Source: JALYYC01 sp963795805
Lineage (GTDB): Bacteria; Chloroflexota; Dormibacteria; CF-121
DNA: 64,000 nt
Assembly (NCBI GenBank): GCA_963795805.1
Contig: CAWCIV010000001.1
Location: forward strand, 806,001 to 870,000
Direction: 5' to 3'
Shown here: positions 26,588 through 34,130 of the stretch, in pieces
Layout: the number at the start of each line of letters is the position of its first letter
Position numbering within the stretch: position 1 is the first letter of the stretch
Made by a program: the position numbers and the translations under genes
Notes under the pieces: model-generated
Databases searched by the model: none
What the model was told of the DNA's origin: nothing
Seen by the model: only the letters and a program-made list of their open reading frames with translations

Positions 26588-27427
26588 GTGATCCGCGGCA
26601 TCAGCCGCCGCTTCCAGATTCGTTACCAGCGCAAGTGGGGCCAGAACTTCCTCGCCGACCGCGGAGCCCTCGGACGGCTCGTGGATGCGCTCGAGCTTGC
26701 CGCGGATGGCCGCGTGCTCGAGGTCGGTCCAGGACTGGGCGTGCTGACCGTCGAGTTGGCTCAGCGGGTCGCGCAGGTCGTCGCGGTTGAGATCGACCCC
26801 GCCTGTGTCCGAGCGCTCGACCTAACGCTTCGCGGCCTCGACAATGTCCAGATCGTCGAGGGCGACGTTCTGCGCACGCCCATCGGCGAGGTCGTCGAGA
26901 CCCCCTACCGCGTTATCGGCAACATCCCGTACAACCTGACCGGGGCGCTGATGGTTCATCTGCTCGAGCAGCCGCGCACGGCGTCCCGGATTGACCTCCT
27001 TGTACAAAAGGAAGTCGCCGAACGGCTGGCCGCGCCCGCCGGGGCCTGGAGCCTGGCGACCCTCGGGGTCCGCGTCTACGGACGGCCGGAGATCCTGATG
27101 ACCTTGTCGCCCGACGCCTTCCTTCCGCCACCACAGGTGGCCTCGGCCCTGCTGCGTATCGTGCCCGACGCCAGCCCCGCGCTCCCGCTCGACCTCCTGC
27201 CCGCCTTTTTCCGTTTCGTCACGCCCTTCTTTCAAGCGCGGCGCAAGCAGCTGGCCTTCGCCATGGCGCGCGGCCTCGGCGTCCCTAACGCGGAGGCTCG
27301 CGCCCGGTTGGCCGTTATCGGCATCGACCCGGCGCGACGTGCCGAGACCCTGGGGCTCGAGGAGTGGAAACGGCTCTTCGACAAGGAGCGCTTGAACTGG
27401 AGACTCGATACGATACAGGCGCGTTGA
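26588..27427 (+). CDS. rsmA: 16S rRNA (adenine1518/1519-N6)-dimethyltransferase RsmA (KsgA)
   Basis: Dimethylates two adjacent adenines in helix 45 of 16S rRNA. It shows the family N-terminus RKWGQNFLADRGAL, motif I VLEVGPGLGVLTVELA, the catalytic NIPYN (RVIGNIPYNLTG), and VQKEVAERL. GTG 26588 gives 279 aa; CTG 26573 (MADPDVIRG) is a possible earlier start given other CTG starts in the window. No SD is clear for either. Its TGA overlaps the TTG of the MFS gene. Confidence 0.93.
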   Translation: MIRGISRRFQIRYQRKWGQNFLADRGALGRLVDALELAADGRVLEVGPGLGVLTVELAQRVAQVVAVEIDPACVRALDLTLRGLDNVQIVEGDVLRTPIGEVVETPYRVIGNIPYNLTGALMVHLLEQPRTASRIDLLVQKEVAERLAAPAGAWSLATLGVRVYGRPEILMTLSPDAFLPPPQVASALLRIVPDASPALPLDLLPAFFRFVTPFFQARRKQLAFAMARGLGVPNAEARARLAVIGIDPARRAETLGLEEWKRLFDKERLNWRLDTIQAR

Positions 27428-28728
27428 AAGATCCCCGGGAAATCATCCTTCCCAGGCCACCCGGCTTTCGGACGGTCCTGGCGAATCACGACTTTCGCCT
27501 GATCTGGTTCGCGCAAATCGCTTCCCAACTGGGCGACAAGTTCCTCATGTTTGCCCTGCTCGTCCTCACGTACAGCATCAGCCGGGCCAACACGCACGGA
27601 GCGGCGCTGTTCCTGGCGTATACGTTTCCGTCCGTCGTCCTCAGCCCTCTGGCCGGTGTCTATGCCGATCGGCACGACAAGAAGCGGTTGATGTTTGCCA
27701 CCAATGCCGTGCGTGGATTCCTGATCCTCCTCATCCCGCTGAGCCGCTTCGTGCCCTATTTCGAGCACGTCACCTGGCATCTGCTCGTGATCACCTTTCT
27801 GTTTTCCGCCGTAGGACAGATCTTCGCGCCGGCGGAAGCGGCCTCGATCCCGTTCATCGTCGGATCGGAGGAGCTGATGACCGCCACCTCGATGTTCACC
27901 AGCACGGTGATCGTGACGCTCCTGATCGCCGTCCCACTCTCGACGCTGGCGATCCGGTTCCTCGGGACGGACTCGCCGTACTGGATCGCCACGGCGCTCT
28001 TCGTGGGGGCGGCCGCGCTGATCTACCTGGTGCGCGCGGACCTCCACGCCCGACCACAACAGGGGCCGAATGCGCCGGACATCCTGTACGAGCTCCGCGA
28101 AGGGCTCGCCTACATCGCCTCGCGCCCGCTCGTTCGCTTCGCCGTCGGGCAGCTGAGCCTGACCATCACCGTGATCTTCTCGGTGTTCGTGCTGGCCCCG
28201 AGCTACATGAGCACCGTCCTGCGCCTGCAGGTCACCGATGTCTACCTTTTCCTGGCGCCGGCCGTACTCGGCATGCTCGGGGCGGCGTTTTACCTTGGCC
28301 AGTACGGCCGTAATATTCCGCGGAGCCGCCTGCTGATTGGCGGGCTATTGTCGGCCGGCGTCACTCTGATGCTGATCGCTGCCGTCCCTTACCTGCTCGA
28401 GCGGTTTGTGCCAGGCCTCCTCGGCATCTTCCCGGTGGTCTTCGGCTTCATCGGCGGCATCGAGTTCGGGATGCTGTTCATTCCGGCGTTCACCGTGCTC
28501 CAGGAGAAGACCGAAGCCGAGCTGCGCGGCCGAATCTTCGGCGCCATGTTCACGATCGTCAATGCGGCGGTCGCGATCCCGATCCTGCTCGCCGGCGGCC
28601 TCGCCGACCTCTTTGGCGTCACGCGGGTGATCTTCGGCATGGGCGTCCTGCTCCTGTTGAGCGGGGCGATCTCCGCCTACCCCATGCGCCGCCCAAAGAC
28701 CGGTCATTCTTCTGATCTGGCCTTATAA
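27424..28728 (+). CDS. MFS transporter
   Basis: A 434-residue major facilitator with about 12 hydrophobic segments. After a short Pro-rich N-terminus it reads LANHDFRLIWFAQIASQLGDKF, and has the loop 2-3 signature GVYADRHDKKRLM, close to the MFS_3/enterobactin-exporter-like group of presumed drug or siderophore exporters. The substrate cannot be told from sequence. The TTG start overlaps the rsmA stop. The last codons (TTA TAA) overlap the TATAAT -10 box of the tRNA gene. Confidence 0.87.
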   Translation: MKDPREIILPRPPGFRTVLANHDFRLIWFAQIASQLGDKFLMFALLVLTYSISRANTHGAALFLAYTFPSVVLSPLAGVYADRHDKKRLMFATNAVRGFLILLIPLSRFVPYFEHVTWHLLVITFLFSAVGQIFAPAEAASIPFIVGSEELMTATSMFTSTVIVTLLIAVPLSTLAIRFLGTDSPYWIATALFVGAAALIYLVRADLHARPQQGPNAPDILYELREGLAYIASRPLVRFAVGQLSLTITVIFSVFVLAPSYMSTVLRLQVTDVYLFLAPAVLGMLGAAFYLGQYGRNIPRSRLLIGGLLSAGVTLMLIAAVPYLLERFVPGLLGIFPVVFGFIGGIEFGMLFIPAFTVLQEKTEAELRGRIFGAMFTIVNAAVAIPILLAGGLADLFGVTRVIFGMGVLLLLSGAISAYPMRRPKTGHSSDLAL

Positions 28729-28729
28729 T
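28724..28729 (+). promoter_or_regulatory. -10 box (TATAAT) upstream of tRNA-Val
   Basis: A perfect TATAAT hexamer ends 19 nt before the mature tRNA 5' end and overlaps the MFS stop codon. No convincing -35 was found at 16-18 nt. Confidence 0.5.
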
Positions 28730-28748
28730 CCGGGTTCGAAGCTCTAGC

Positions 28749-28825
28749 GGGCGCATAGCTCAGTTGGTACGAGCGCTTCCATGACAAGGAAGAGGTCACA
28801 GGTTCGACTCCTGTTGCGCCCACCA
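28749..28825 (+). tRNA. tRNA-Val (anticodon GAC)
   Basis: Complete cloverleaf: acceptor GGGCGCA pairs with TGCGCCC; D arm GCTC/GAGC; anticodon stem CTTCC/GGAAG around loop ATGACAA (anticodon GAC); T arm ACAGG TTCGACT CCTGT. The CCA end is encoded (28823-28825). Confidence 0.96.
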
Positions 28826-29010
28826 GCCATACTCCGCCAATTTGGACTTGAGCGGGAGGCGCTGGCGGCTCCTGACGGCATCCACGTCGTTCCGCGTTAT
28901 AGGCGTGATGGCTAAGGCAACTCGCTTCCGCCGCTGGCTCGCCCAGCTCCTCGATCACGTCCTCCTGCACGGCATCTGGAACTAAGCCCGGCAACCACTA
29001 GCCTGTAGGC

Positions 29011-29952
29011 GTGGTGGCCCAGGTTTCCCTCCAGGAGATCCAGGCGGCTGCCGAACGCATTCGTCCGTACATCCTGCCGACGCCCCTGCTCCGGGGCGAC
29101 GCCCTCGGGCCCACTGCTCCCTGGCTGAAGGCCGAAAACCTTCAACGAACCGGCTCGTTCAAGGTTCGGGGCGCCCTGAATGCCGTCATCCAATTGACCG
29201 ACGACCAGCGAACGCGGGGCGTGATCACGCTCTCGGCCGGCAACCATGGCCAGGCGCTCGCCTATGCCGCCCAGCTATTCGGCATCCCCTGCGTCGTCGT
29301 GATCCGGGAGGACGCGCAACGTACCAAGCTGGAGGCGATCGAGGGGTTCGGCGCCGAAATCGTACTCACCCCGGTTGCGACCTGGCAGGAGCGCCTCGAG
29401 GCCGAACAGGCCCGTCGTGGGCTTTACCTGGTTCATCCCTTCGATGACGATGCTGTGCTCAACGGCCAGGGAACGGTGGGGCTCGAGATCCTGGCGGCGA
29501 TGCCCGGCGTCGAGACGATCGTGGTGCCGGTCGGCGGCGGTGGCCTGATCTCAGGCGTCGCGGTCGCGGCGAAGAGTCTTCGCCCGGAAGTCCGGGTCAT
29601 CGGCGTCGAGCCCGAAGGCGCAGACGTGGTCAGCCGCAGTCTTACGGCCGGCCATCCAGTCACCCTGGACCGCATCGACACCGTGGCGGATGGCCTCGCG
29701 CCGCCATACACCCGCGCCAGGAACCTGGCTCTGGTTCGGCAATACGTCGATCAGGTGATCACGGTGACCGACGCGGCCATCCTCGATGCCCTGCGCGCGA
29801 TCGTTGGGAAGGCGAAGCTTGTGGTCGAGCCGGGCGGCGCCGCGGCGATTGCCGCCCTGACCACGATGGCGATTGAGGGGCCGGCGGTCGCGATCCTGAC
29901 CGGTGGCAACGTCGATAGCGCCAGGCTTGGCCAATGGCTCGCCGTGCAATAA
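29011..29952 (+). CDS. Threonine/serine dehydratase (PLP fold type II)
   Basis: A 313-residue fold type II PLP enzyme. The Schiff-base lysine is Lys51 in RTGSFKVRGALN; SAGNHGQALAYAAQ binds the substrate carboxylate, and VPVGGGGLISG cups the PLP phosphate. The C-terminal ACT-like regulatory domain of biosynthetic IlvA is absent, so this is the short catabolic TdcB/serine-racemase-like form. A role in isoleucine synthesis is possible if no long IlvA exists. It follows the tRNA gene after a 185-nt gap and precedes a receiver-like gene by 12 nt. Confidence 0.9.
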   Translation: MVAQVSLQEIQAAAERIRPYILPTPLLRGDALGPTAPWLKAENLQRTGSFKVRGALNAVIQLTDDQRTRGVITLSAGNHGQALAYAAQLFGIPCVVVIREDAQRTKLEAIEGFGAEIVLTPVATWQERLEAEQARRGLYLVHPFDDDAVLNGQGTVGLEILAAMPGVETIVVPVGGGGLISGVAVAAKSLRPEVRVIGVEPEGADVVSRSLTAGHPVTLDRIDTVADGLAPPYTRARNLALVRQYVDQVITVTDAAILDALRAIVGKAKLVVEPGGAAAIAALTTMAIEGPAVAILTGGNVDSARLGQWLAVQ

Positions 29953-29964
29953 TTTCGCTCGACC

Positions 29965-30402
29965 ATGGCAGAAGCCGGGAGCCTTAAGGCCGACAGCGTC
30001 ACGGTGCTAATTTTCGAAAACGACCCCCGGCAAGCGATTGCCTATCGCGAGCTCTTCGAGGCCGAGGGCTACATCGTCGAAACGCCGTCGCCCACGTCTG
30101 ATGTGCAGGCCCTCTGTGAGCGGACCAAGGCTGAACTCGTCTTGTTCGACATGAACATCTGGGAGGCCGATACAGCCTATGTGTACGGCGTGCTCATGGC
30201 GGCGCAGGGGTTGACGCGGCCCGTGATCATTGCGCTCTGCACCCTGCCTCATCAGGTCAGGCGGGCGAAGCGATTCGGTGCGGATGGCATCTGGATCCGC
30301 GGCGTGGATGACGCGGCTGAACTCCCACGCGTGGCCGCTGACCTGCTCGCTCGTCGCAAGGCGGGCAGCCTCAAGCCTCGCGTCCCTGCGACGCCGCTCT
30401 AG
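29965..30402 (+). CDS. Degenerate response-regulator receiver-like protein
   Basis: A 145-residue stand-alone CheY-like domain: first strand VTVLIFENDPRQA with acidic residues, third strand ELVLFDMNIWEAD with an Asp where phosphorylation would occur, then VIIALCTLPHQ and KRFGADGIWIRG. The conserved Lys that normally follows the fifth strand is not present (IRG), so phosphorylation-driven switching is doubtful. There is no output domain and no kinase gene nearby. The start follows the dehydratase stop by 12 nt, so co-transcription is likely. Confidence 0.7.
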   Translation: MAEAGSLKADSVTVLIFENDPRQAIAYRELFEAEGYIVETPSPTSDVQALCERTKAELVLFDMNIWEADTAYVYGVLMAAQGLTRPVIIALCTLPHQVRRAKRFGADGIWIRGVDDAAELPRVAADLLARRKAGSLKPRVPATPL

Positions 30403-30468
30403 TTCGACACATTTTTCCCCAAGTAATCCTCTGCCCCTTTTCAATGTGTGGATAAGGGCGATGGAAGC

Positions 30469-30496
30469 TTGACACGCTTGGATCGGAGAGGATAAT
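30469..30496 (+). promoter_or_regulatory. Consensus sigma70-type promoter
   Basis: TTGACA at 30469-30474 and GATAAT at 30491-30496 with a 16-nt spacer; the predicted transcription start is about 30503. It is the best -35/-10 pair seen in the window and points to the Cys-rich small gene at 30571. The surrounding 30403-30570 gap contains nothing else convincing. Confidence 0.6.
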
Positions 30497-30570
30497 CATT
30501 AACGCGCCGGGGGAAACGGTTTCGGCAGAGACCGCATCAAGGCAAGGGAGTCAGGGAGGTCGCTCACGGT

Positions 30571-30849
30571 TTGAAACAAACCACTCCGCTTAAGGTTTGC
30601 GCTCGTCAGGGTTGTCAGGCGCTGGTCAAAAAGGTGACAGCAAAATACTGCAGCATCCGCTGCTGTGCCACCGACCCCAATCGCCAAGAACGGCTCAGAC
30701 GGCAAGCCCGCAGGGCTCCAATCCTCCCCCTGGCGCATCAACTGACCATCATGTTCCAGGTGCATTCGGACATCGAGGGCTCCCTCGATGATCGGGTCGG
30801 GAGTCGCGAGGACGTGCCCGCGGGTCTGCAGCGGCTGCGAGCTGTCTAA
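30571..30849 (+). CDS. Small Cys-rich (zinc-ribbon-like) protein
   Basis: A 92-residue protein read from TTG 30571. Cysteines are spaced C10-x4-C15 and C27-x3-C31 (plus C32), in VCARQGC and KYCSIRCC, like a small zinc finger of the CxxxxC...CxxxC kind. A very basic stretch follows (RQERLRRQARR), suggesting nucleic-acid binding. The C-terminal third has no recognised motif. A consensus promoter sits about 70 nt upstream. The function is unknown; I do not recognise a named family. The thrS promoter lies directly behind it. Confidence 0.55.
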   Translation: MKQTTPLKVCARQGCQALVKKVTAKYCSIRCCATDPNRQERLRRQARRAPILPLAHQLTIMFQVHSDIEGSLDDRVGSREDVPAGLQRLRAV

Positions 30850-30875
30850 GCCCCGACCACGTAGACCTCGCTTCG

Positions 30876-30881
30876 TATAAT
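30876..30881 (+). promoter_or_regulatory. -10 box (TATAAT) of thrS
   Basis: Perfect TATAAT 26 nt before the thrS ATG. A weak -35 (CCGACC, 30853-30858) lies 17 nt upstream. No T-box-like leader fits in the 20-nt 5' UTR. Confidence 0.5.
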
Positions 30882-30907
30882 CGGCTGACCCAAACGGGGG
30901 TTCAGTC

Positions 30908-32641
30908 ATGAGCGAGGATCTGGAGACACTCCGCCACTCGACCGCGCACGTGATGGCGGCCGCCGTCCTCGACCTGTTTCCGGGCACGATCATCGGGATC
31001 GGCCCCGCCACGGATGAGGGCTTCTATTACGACTTCGGCTTCAAGGAACCGCTTCCGGCCGATCAACTCCCCAGGATCGAAGCCCGGATGCGCGAGATCG
31101 TGAAGACCGCGCCTCAGTTCGTCAAAGAAGAACTGCCGCGTGATCAGGCGGTCAAGCTCTTCGCTGACTCCTTCCAGCCGCTCAAGCTCGAGGTGATCGC
31201 GGACAAGGTGACGGATGGCACGGCGCGCGTCTACCGAACCGGCGACTTCGTCGATCTCTGTCTCGGTCCCCATGTTGCCGATGCCGGCAAGCTCGGTGCT
31301 TTCAAATTGCTGTCGATCGCCGGCGCGTACTGGAAGGGCAGCGAAAAAAACCAGATGCTTACAAGGATTTACGGGACGGCGTTCCCGACGCAAGCCGAGC
31401 TCGATCATCACCTGCGGGCGCTCGAGGAAGCGGCCAAGCGCGACCATCGCAAGCTCGGCAAAGACCTCGACCTGTTCATGATCGACGAGCTGGTCGGCCG
31501 TGGTCTGCCCCTGCTCACCCCCAAGGGTGCCGCCATCCGGCACCAGATGGAGGACTACATCCTCAGGCTCGAGCGGCGGCGCGGTTATGCGCACGTGCAC
31601 ACACCGGATATCGCCCGACTCGACCTCTACAAGGTCAGCGGCCACCTCGAGCGGTACCGCGACTCCATGTATGCGCCATCGGAGATGGAGGACGAGCAAT
31701 GGCAGCTGCGGCCGATGAACTGTCCCCACCACATCCGGCTCTTCCAGCGGCAGGCGCACAGCTTCCGCGATCTACCTGTCCGGTTGGCGGAACTCGGCAC
31801 CGTCTATCGCTATGAGAAGTCGGGTGAGGTATCTGGCCTCATCCGGGTGCGCTCCTTCACCATCAACGACGCCCACATCTTTTGCCGCCCCGATCAGCTG
31901 GACGAGGAATTCGAGCGGGTGGTCCAGCTCATCCTCGAGGTCTATCGGGCCTTCGGCATCACCGACTTTCACTTCCGGCTTTCGCTGCGCGATGACTCCA
32001 GTCAGAAGTGGATGGGGGACCCTGCGGTCTGGGAGAAAGCCCAGAGCGCAGCCCGACGTGCCTTGCAGGCCGCCGGCCATCCGTTCACCGAGGCGCCGGG
32101 GGAAGCCGCGTTCTACGGTCCCAAGCTCGACGTGCAGATCAAGGATTCGATCGGCCGGGAGTTCAGTCTGTCGACCAACCAGATCGACTTCCTCTTACCG
32201 GAGCGGTTCGGCCTCGAATACGTCACCTCGGAGCAGGCCATGGAACGGCCCGTCATGCTGCATCGGGCGCCGATCGGGTCGATGGAGCGCTTCATGGCCT
32301 ACCTCATCGAGCACTATGGTGGCGCCTTCCCGGTCTGGCTCGCCCCTGTCCAGCTCACCTTCATTCCGATTGCGGACCGCCACGTCGACGCCGTTACGAA
32401 GCTGGCCGAGCGGTTTCGGGATCGTGACCTGCGGGTCGAGGTCGACGCCAGGGCGGAGCGGATGCAGGCCAAGATCCGCCATGCCCAGCTGCAGAAGGTG
32501 CCCTACATGGCCGTGGTCGGTGACAAGGAGTTGGAGGGCGGCACGCTCAACATTCGGCGGCGGGCGGGCGGCGACCAGGTGGCCGTGTCCGTCGACGAAT
32601 TCCTCAACCGGTTGGACGAGGAGGCGCGGTTACCGCTCTAG
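30908..32641 (+). CDS. thrS: Threonyl-tRNA synthetase lacking the TGS domain
   Basis: Class II synthetase, 577 aa against the usual 640. It starts directly at the editing (N2) domain (LRHSTAHVMAAAVLDLF, with HxxxH; later CLGPHVADAGKLGAFKLL), so the N-terminal TGS domain is absent. The catalytic core shows MNCPHHIRLF (zinc Cys), RYEKSGEVSGLIRVRSF, and the zinc His in HRAPIGSMERF. The C-terminal anticodon-binding domain reads VWLAPVQLTFIPI. ATG 30908 is preferred; no upstream in-frame TGS-like sequence was seen, as the upstream region holds a promoter. Confidence 0.95.
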   Translation: MSEDLETLRHSTAHVMAAAVLDLFPGTIIGIGPATDEGFYYDFGFKEPLPADQLPRIEARMREIVKTAPQFVKEELPRDQAVKLFADSFQPLKLEVIADKVTDGTARVYRTGDFVDLCLGPHVADAGKLGAFKLLSIAGAYWKGSEKNQMLTRIYGTAFPTQAELDHHLRALEEAAKRDHRKLGKDLDLFMIDELVGRGLPLLTPKGAAIRHQMEDYILRLERRRGYAHVHTPDIARLDLYKVSGHLERYRDSMYAPSEMEDEQWQLRPMNCPHHIRLFQRQAHSFRDLPVRLAELGTVYRYEKSGEVSGLIRVRSFTINDAHIFCRPDQLDEEFERVVQLILEVYRAFGITDFHFRLSLRDDSSQKWMGDPAVWEKAQSAARRALQAAGHPFTEAPGEAAFYGPKLDVQIKDSIGREFSLSTNQIDFLLPERFGLEYVTSEQAMERPVMLHRAPIGSMERFMAYLIEHYGGAFPVWLAPVQLTFIPIADRHVDAVTKLAERFRDRDLRVEVDARAERMQAKIRHAQLQKVPYMAVVGDKELEGGTLNIRRRAGGDQVAVSVDEFLNRLDEEARLPL

Positions 32642-32669
32642 GGCAGGTTTGGGCGGCGACGGGGCATGC

Positions 32670-32675
32670 TATACT
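32670..32675 (+). promoter_or_regulatory. -10 box (TATACT) of the infC-rpmI-rplT operon
   Basis: TATACT with a weak TTGGGC -35 at 32649-32654. It starts a leader of about 105 nt before infC that contains hairpins and a terminator. Confidence 0.5.
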
Positions 32676-32682
32676 CCCGCAT

Positions 32683-32770
32683 GCTAAGAGAGGCTGTCCG
32701 ACTCTCACCTTCAGGCCGGGCCGAAGAGGTCACGGGACAGAAGATAGCCTCGGCTATCTTTTTTTGTTTC
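32683..32770 (+). promoter_or_regulatory. Structured leader of infC operon (L20-type attenuator candidate)
   Basis: Leader between the promoter and the infC SD. GAGAG (32688-32692) can pair with CTCTC (32702-32706). CTGTCC (32694-32699) can instead pair long-range with GGACAG (32734-32739), which lies just before a terminator hairpin. Two mutually exclusive folds plus a terminator are the ingredients of transcription attenuation. In Bacillus the equivalent leader responds to ribosomal protein L20, which is encoded in this operon. Confidence 0.45.
32742..32765 (+). terminator. Intrinsic terminator in the infC leader
   Basis: A 7-bp stem AGATAGC/GCTATCT with CTCG loop is followed by six T's (32760-32765). 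It lies 5 nt upstream of the infC Shine-Dalgarno, so it acts inside the leader, not after a gene. Confidence 0.75.
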
Positions 32771-32785
32771 AAGGAGGTTTGATCC

Positions 32786-33403
32786 ACGGCATTTAGGGAA
32801 CTTCGGATCAACGACCAGATCCGGGCGAGCGAAGTACGCGTGATTGACGATCAGAACGAACAGATGGGTGTCATGACCATCGATCGGGCCAAGGCCCTGG
32901 CGGTCGAGCGCGAGATGGACCTGGTCGAGGTGGCGCCCCAGGCGCAGCCACCCGTCGCACGGATCATGGACTACGGCAAATTCAAATTCGAGAGCTTAAA
33001 GAAAGACAAGGATGGACGCCGCAAACACAATGTCATCAAGGTCAAGGAGATGAAGCTCCGGCCGAAGATCGGGGAGCATGACTTCCAGACGAAGTTCCAT
33101 GCCGTCAAGTCGTTCCTCGAAGAGGGCGACAAGGTCAAGCTCACCATCATGTTCCGTGGCCGCGAAATGGTTCACCAGGACATCGGCAAGAAGCTGCTGG
33201 ACCGGATGGCGCTGGAGCTCAAGAACATCAGCAGTGTGGAGCGGACGCCCCTGCTCGAAGGGAAGAACATGATCATGATCCTGGCGCCGGCCGTCAGCGC
33301 GACCGCCCCCGCCACCCCGGCGGCACCCGCAGCCGCACCGACCCAGGCGCCCGCCCCGGCCAAGGCGCCCGCCCCGGCCAAGGCGCCGGCGCCGAGGACG
33401 TAA
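32786..33403 (+). CDS. infC: Translation initiation factor IF-3 (near-cognate ACG start)
   Basis: IF3 keeps subunits apart and rejects wrong start codons. The protein reads FRELRINDQIRASEVRVID, DLVEVAPQAQPPVARIMDYGKF, KVKEMKLRPKIGEHDF, then FRGREMVHQDIG, all standard. The N-domain requires coding upstream of GTG 32840, but a TGA at 32780-32782 precedes it in frame, and no ATG/GTG/TTG lies between. ACG 32786 is exactly 8 nt after a perfect AAGGAGG and gives MAFRELRIN, 205 aa. A non-AUG infC start (AUU in E. coli) is the known basis of IF3 autoregulation. The Ala/Pro-rich tail (nt 33300-33400) with repeated PAPAKA units is unusual. Confidence 0.92.
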   Translation, partial: TAFRELRINDQIRASEVRVIDDQNEQMGVMTIDRAKALAVEREMDLVEVAPQAQPPVARIMDYGKFKFESLKKDKDGRRKHNVIKVKEMKLRPKIGEHDFQTKFHAVKSFLEEGDKVKLTIMFRGREMVHQDIGKKLLDRMALELKNISSVERTPLLEGKNMIMILAPAVSATAPATPAAPAAAPTQAPAPAKAPAPAKAPAPRT

Positions 33404-33413
33404 AGGAGTCACC

Positions 33414-33620
33414 ATGCCAAAGATCCGCACTCACCGCGCGTCGGCCAAACGCTTCCGTGTGACCGCCACCGGAAAGGTGGTCCGCCAGCACGCCCAGAAG
33501 AGCCATCTGCTCGGCCACAAGAGCGCCCGCCGCAAACGGCAGTACAGCAAGCTGCTGGTCCTGACCGGGAAGGACGCGCGCCGGCTGCGTCGCGTCGCAC
33601 CATACCTGGAGGGGAAGTGA
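33414..33620 (+). CDS. rpmI: 50S ribosomal protein L35
   Basis: A 68-residue basic bL35: PKIRTHRASAKRF, then HLLGHKSARRKRQ. ATG 33414 has AAAGGAG 5 nt upstream. It sits between infC and rplT in the canonical operon. Confidence 0.95.
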   Translation: MPKIRTHRASAKRFRVTATGKVVRQHAQKSHLLGHKSARRKRQYSKLLVLTGKDARRLRRVAPYLEGK

Positions 33621-33621
33621 G

Positions 33622-33981
33622 ATGCCGCGCGTAAAGCGGGGCGTGGCGGCCCACAAGCGCCACAAACGGCTCCTCGCCCTCGCCAAGGGCTTCCGCATGA
33701 CGCACCGGACGCTCTTTCGGCCGGCCAACGAGGCCGTGCTGCATGCGCTGGAGTACGCCTATCGCGACCGGCGTGTCCGCAAACGCGACATGCGCAAGCT
33801 CTGGATCGCGAGGATCAACGCCGCGACGAGAAGCCAGGGCGTGCCGTACAACCAGTTCATGCACGGTCTCAAGTCGGCGGGCGTCAATATCAATCGCAAG
33901 ATGCTTGCCGAGTTGGCCGTCCGTGACCCGGAGTCGTTCAGCGAGCTGATCACGATCGCGAAGCCGCCGGCCAAAGGGTAA
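33622..33981 (+). CDS. rplT: 50S ribosomal protein L20
   Basis: A 119-residue bL20: PRVKRGVAAHKRHKR, then AKGFRMTHRTLFRPANEAV, LWIARINAATRSQGVPYNQF, and MLAELAVRDPESF. L20 assembles early in the 50S subunit and in Bacillus represses its own operon through the leader RNA. A GGAGG lies before the ATG. After the stop, nt 33982-34130 hold a GCCGGC-ACGAG-GCCGGC hairpin (34027-34043) without a U-tract. Confidence 0.96.
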   Translation: MPRVKRGVAAHKRHKRLLALAKGFRMTHRTLFRPANEAVLHALEYAYRDRRVRKRDMRKLWIARINAATRSQGVPYNQFMHGLKSAGVNINRKMLAELAVRDPESFSELITIAKPPAKG

Positions 33982-34130
33982 GATTGAAAGCGACGATGCG
34001 GAACGGGTTGCGCTTCGCCTTTATCGGGCCGGCACGAGGCCGGCTCGGGTTGAGTTAGCGCCGCTCAGCCAGATCGACTCGTCCGCCGGCTTGCCCCAAC
34101 GATGTGAATTCGGCGCGCCCTGGAGGATTG

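Noticed and set aside
28908..28985. 25-codon ATG ORF (MAKATRFRRWLAQLLDHVL...) between tRNA-Val and the dehydratase gene
   Set aside because: Basic-amphipathic look is suggestive, but there is no clear SD, no known family and the length is within chance expectation.
30447..30455. Perfect DnaA-box sequence (TGTGGATAA) in the 30403-30570 gap
   Set aside because: A single box with no cluster, no AT-rich unwinding region and no dnaA/dnaN nearby; not enough for an origin.
33300..33400. CCCGCCCCGGCCAAGGCG tandem repeats at the end of infC
   Set aside because: They encode an Ala/Pro/Lys-rich tail in frame and look like coding low complexity rather than a regulatory repeat or CRISPR.
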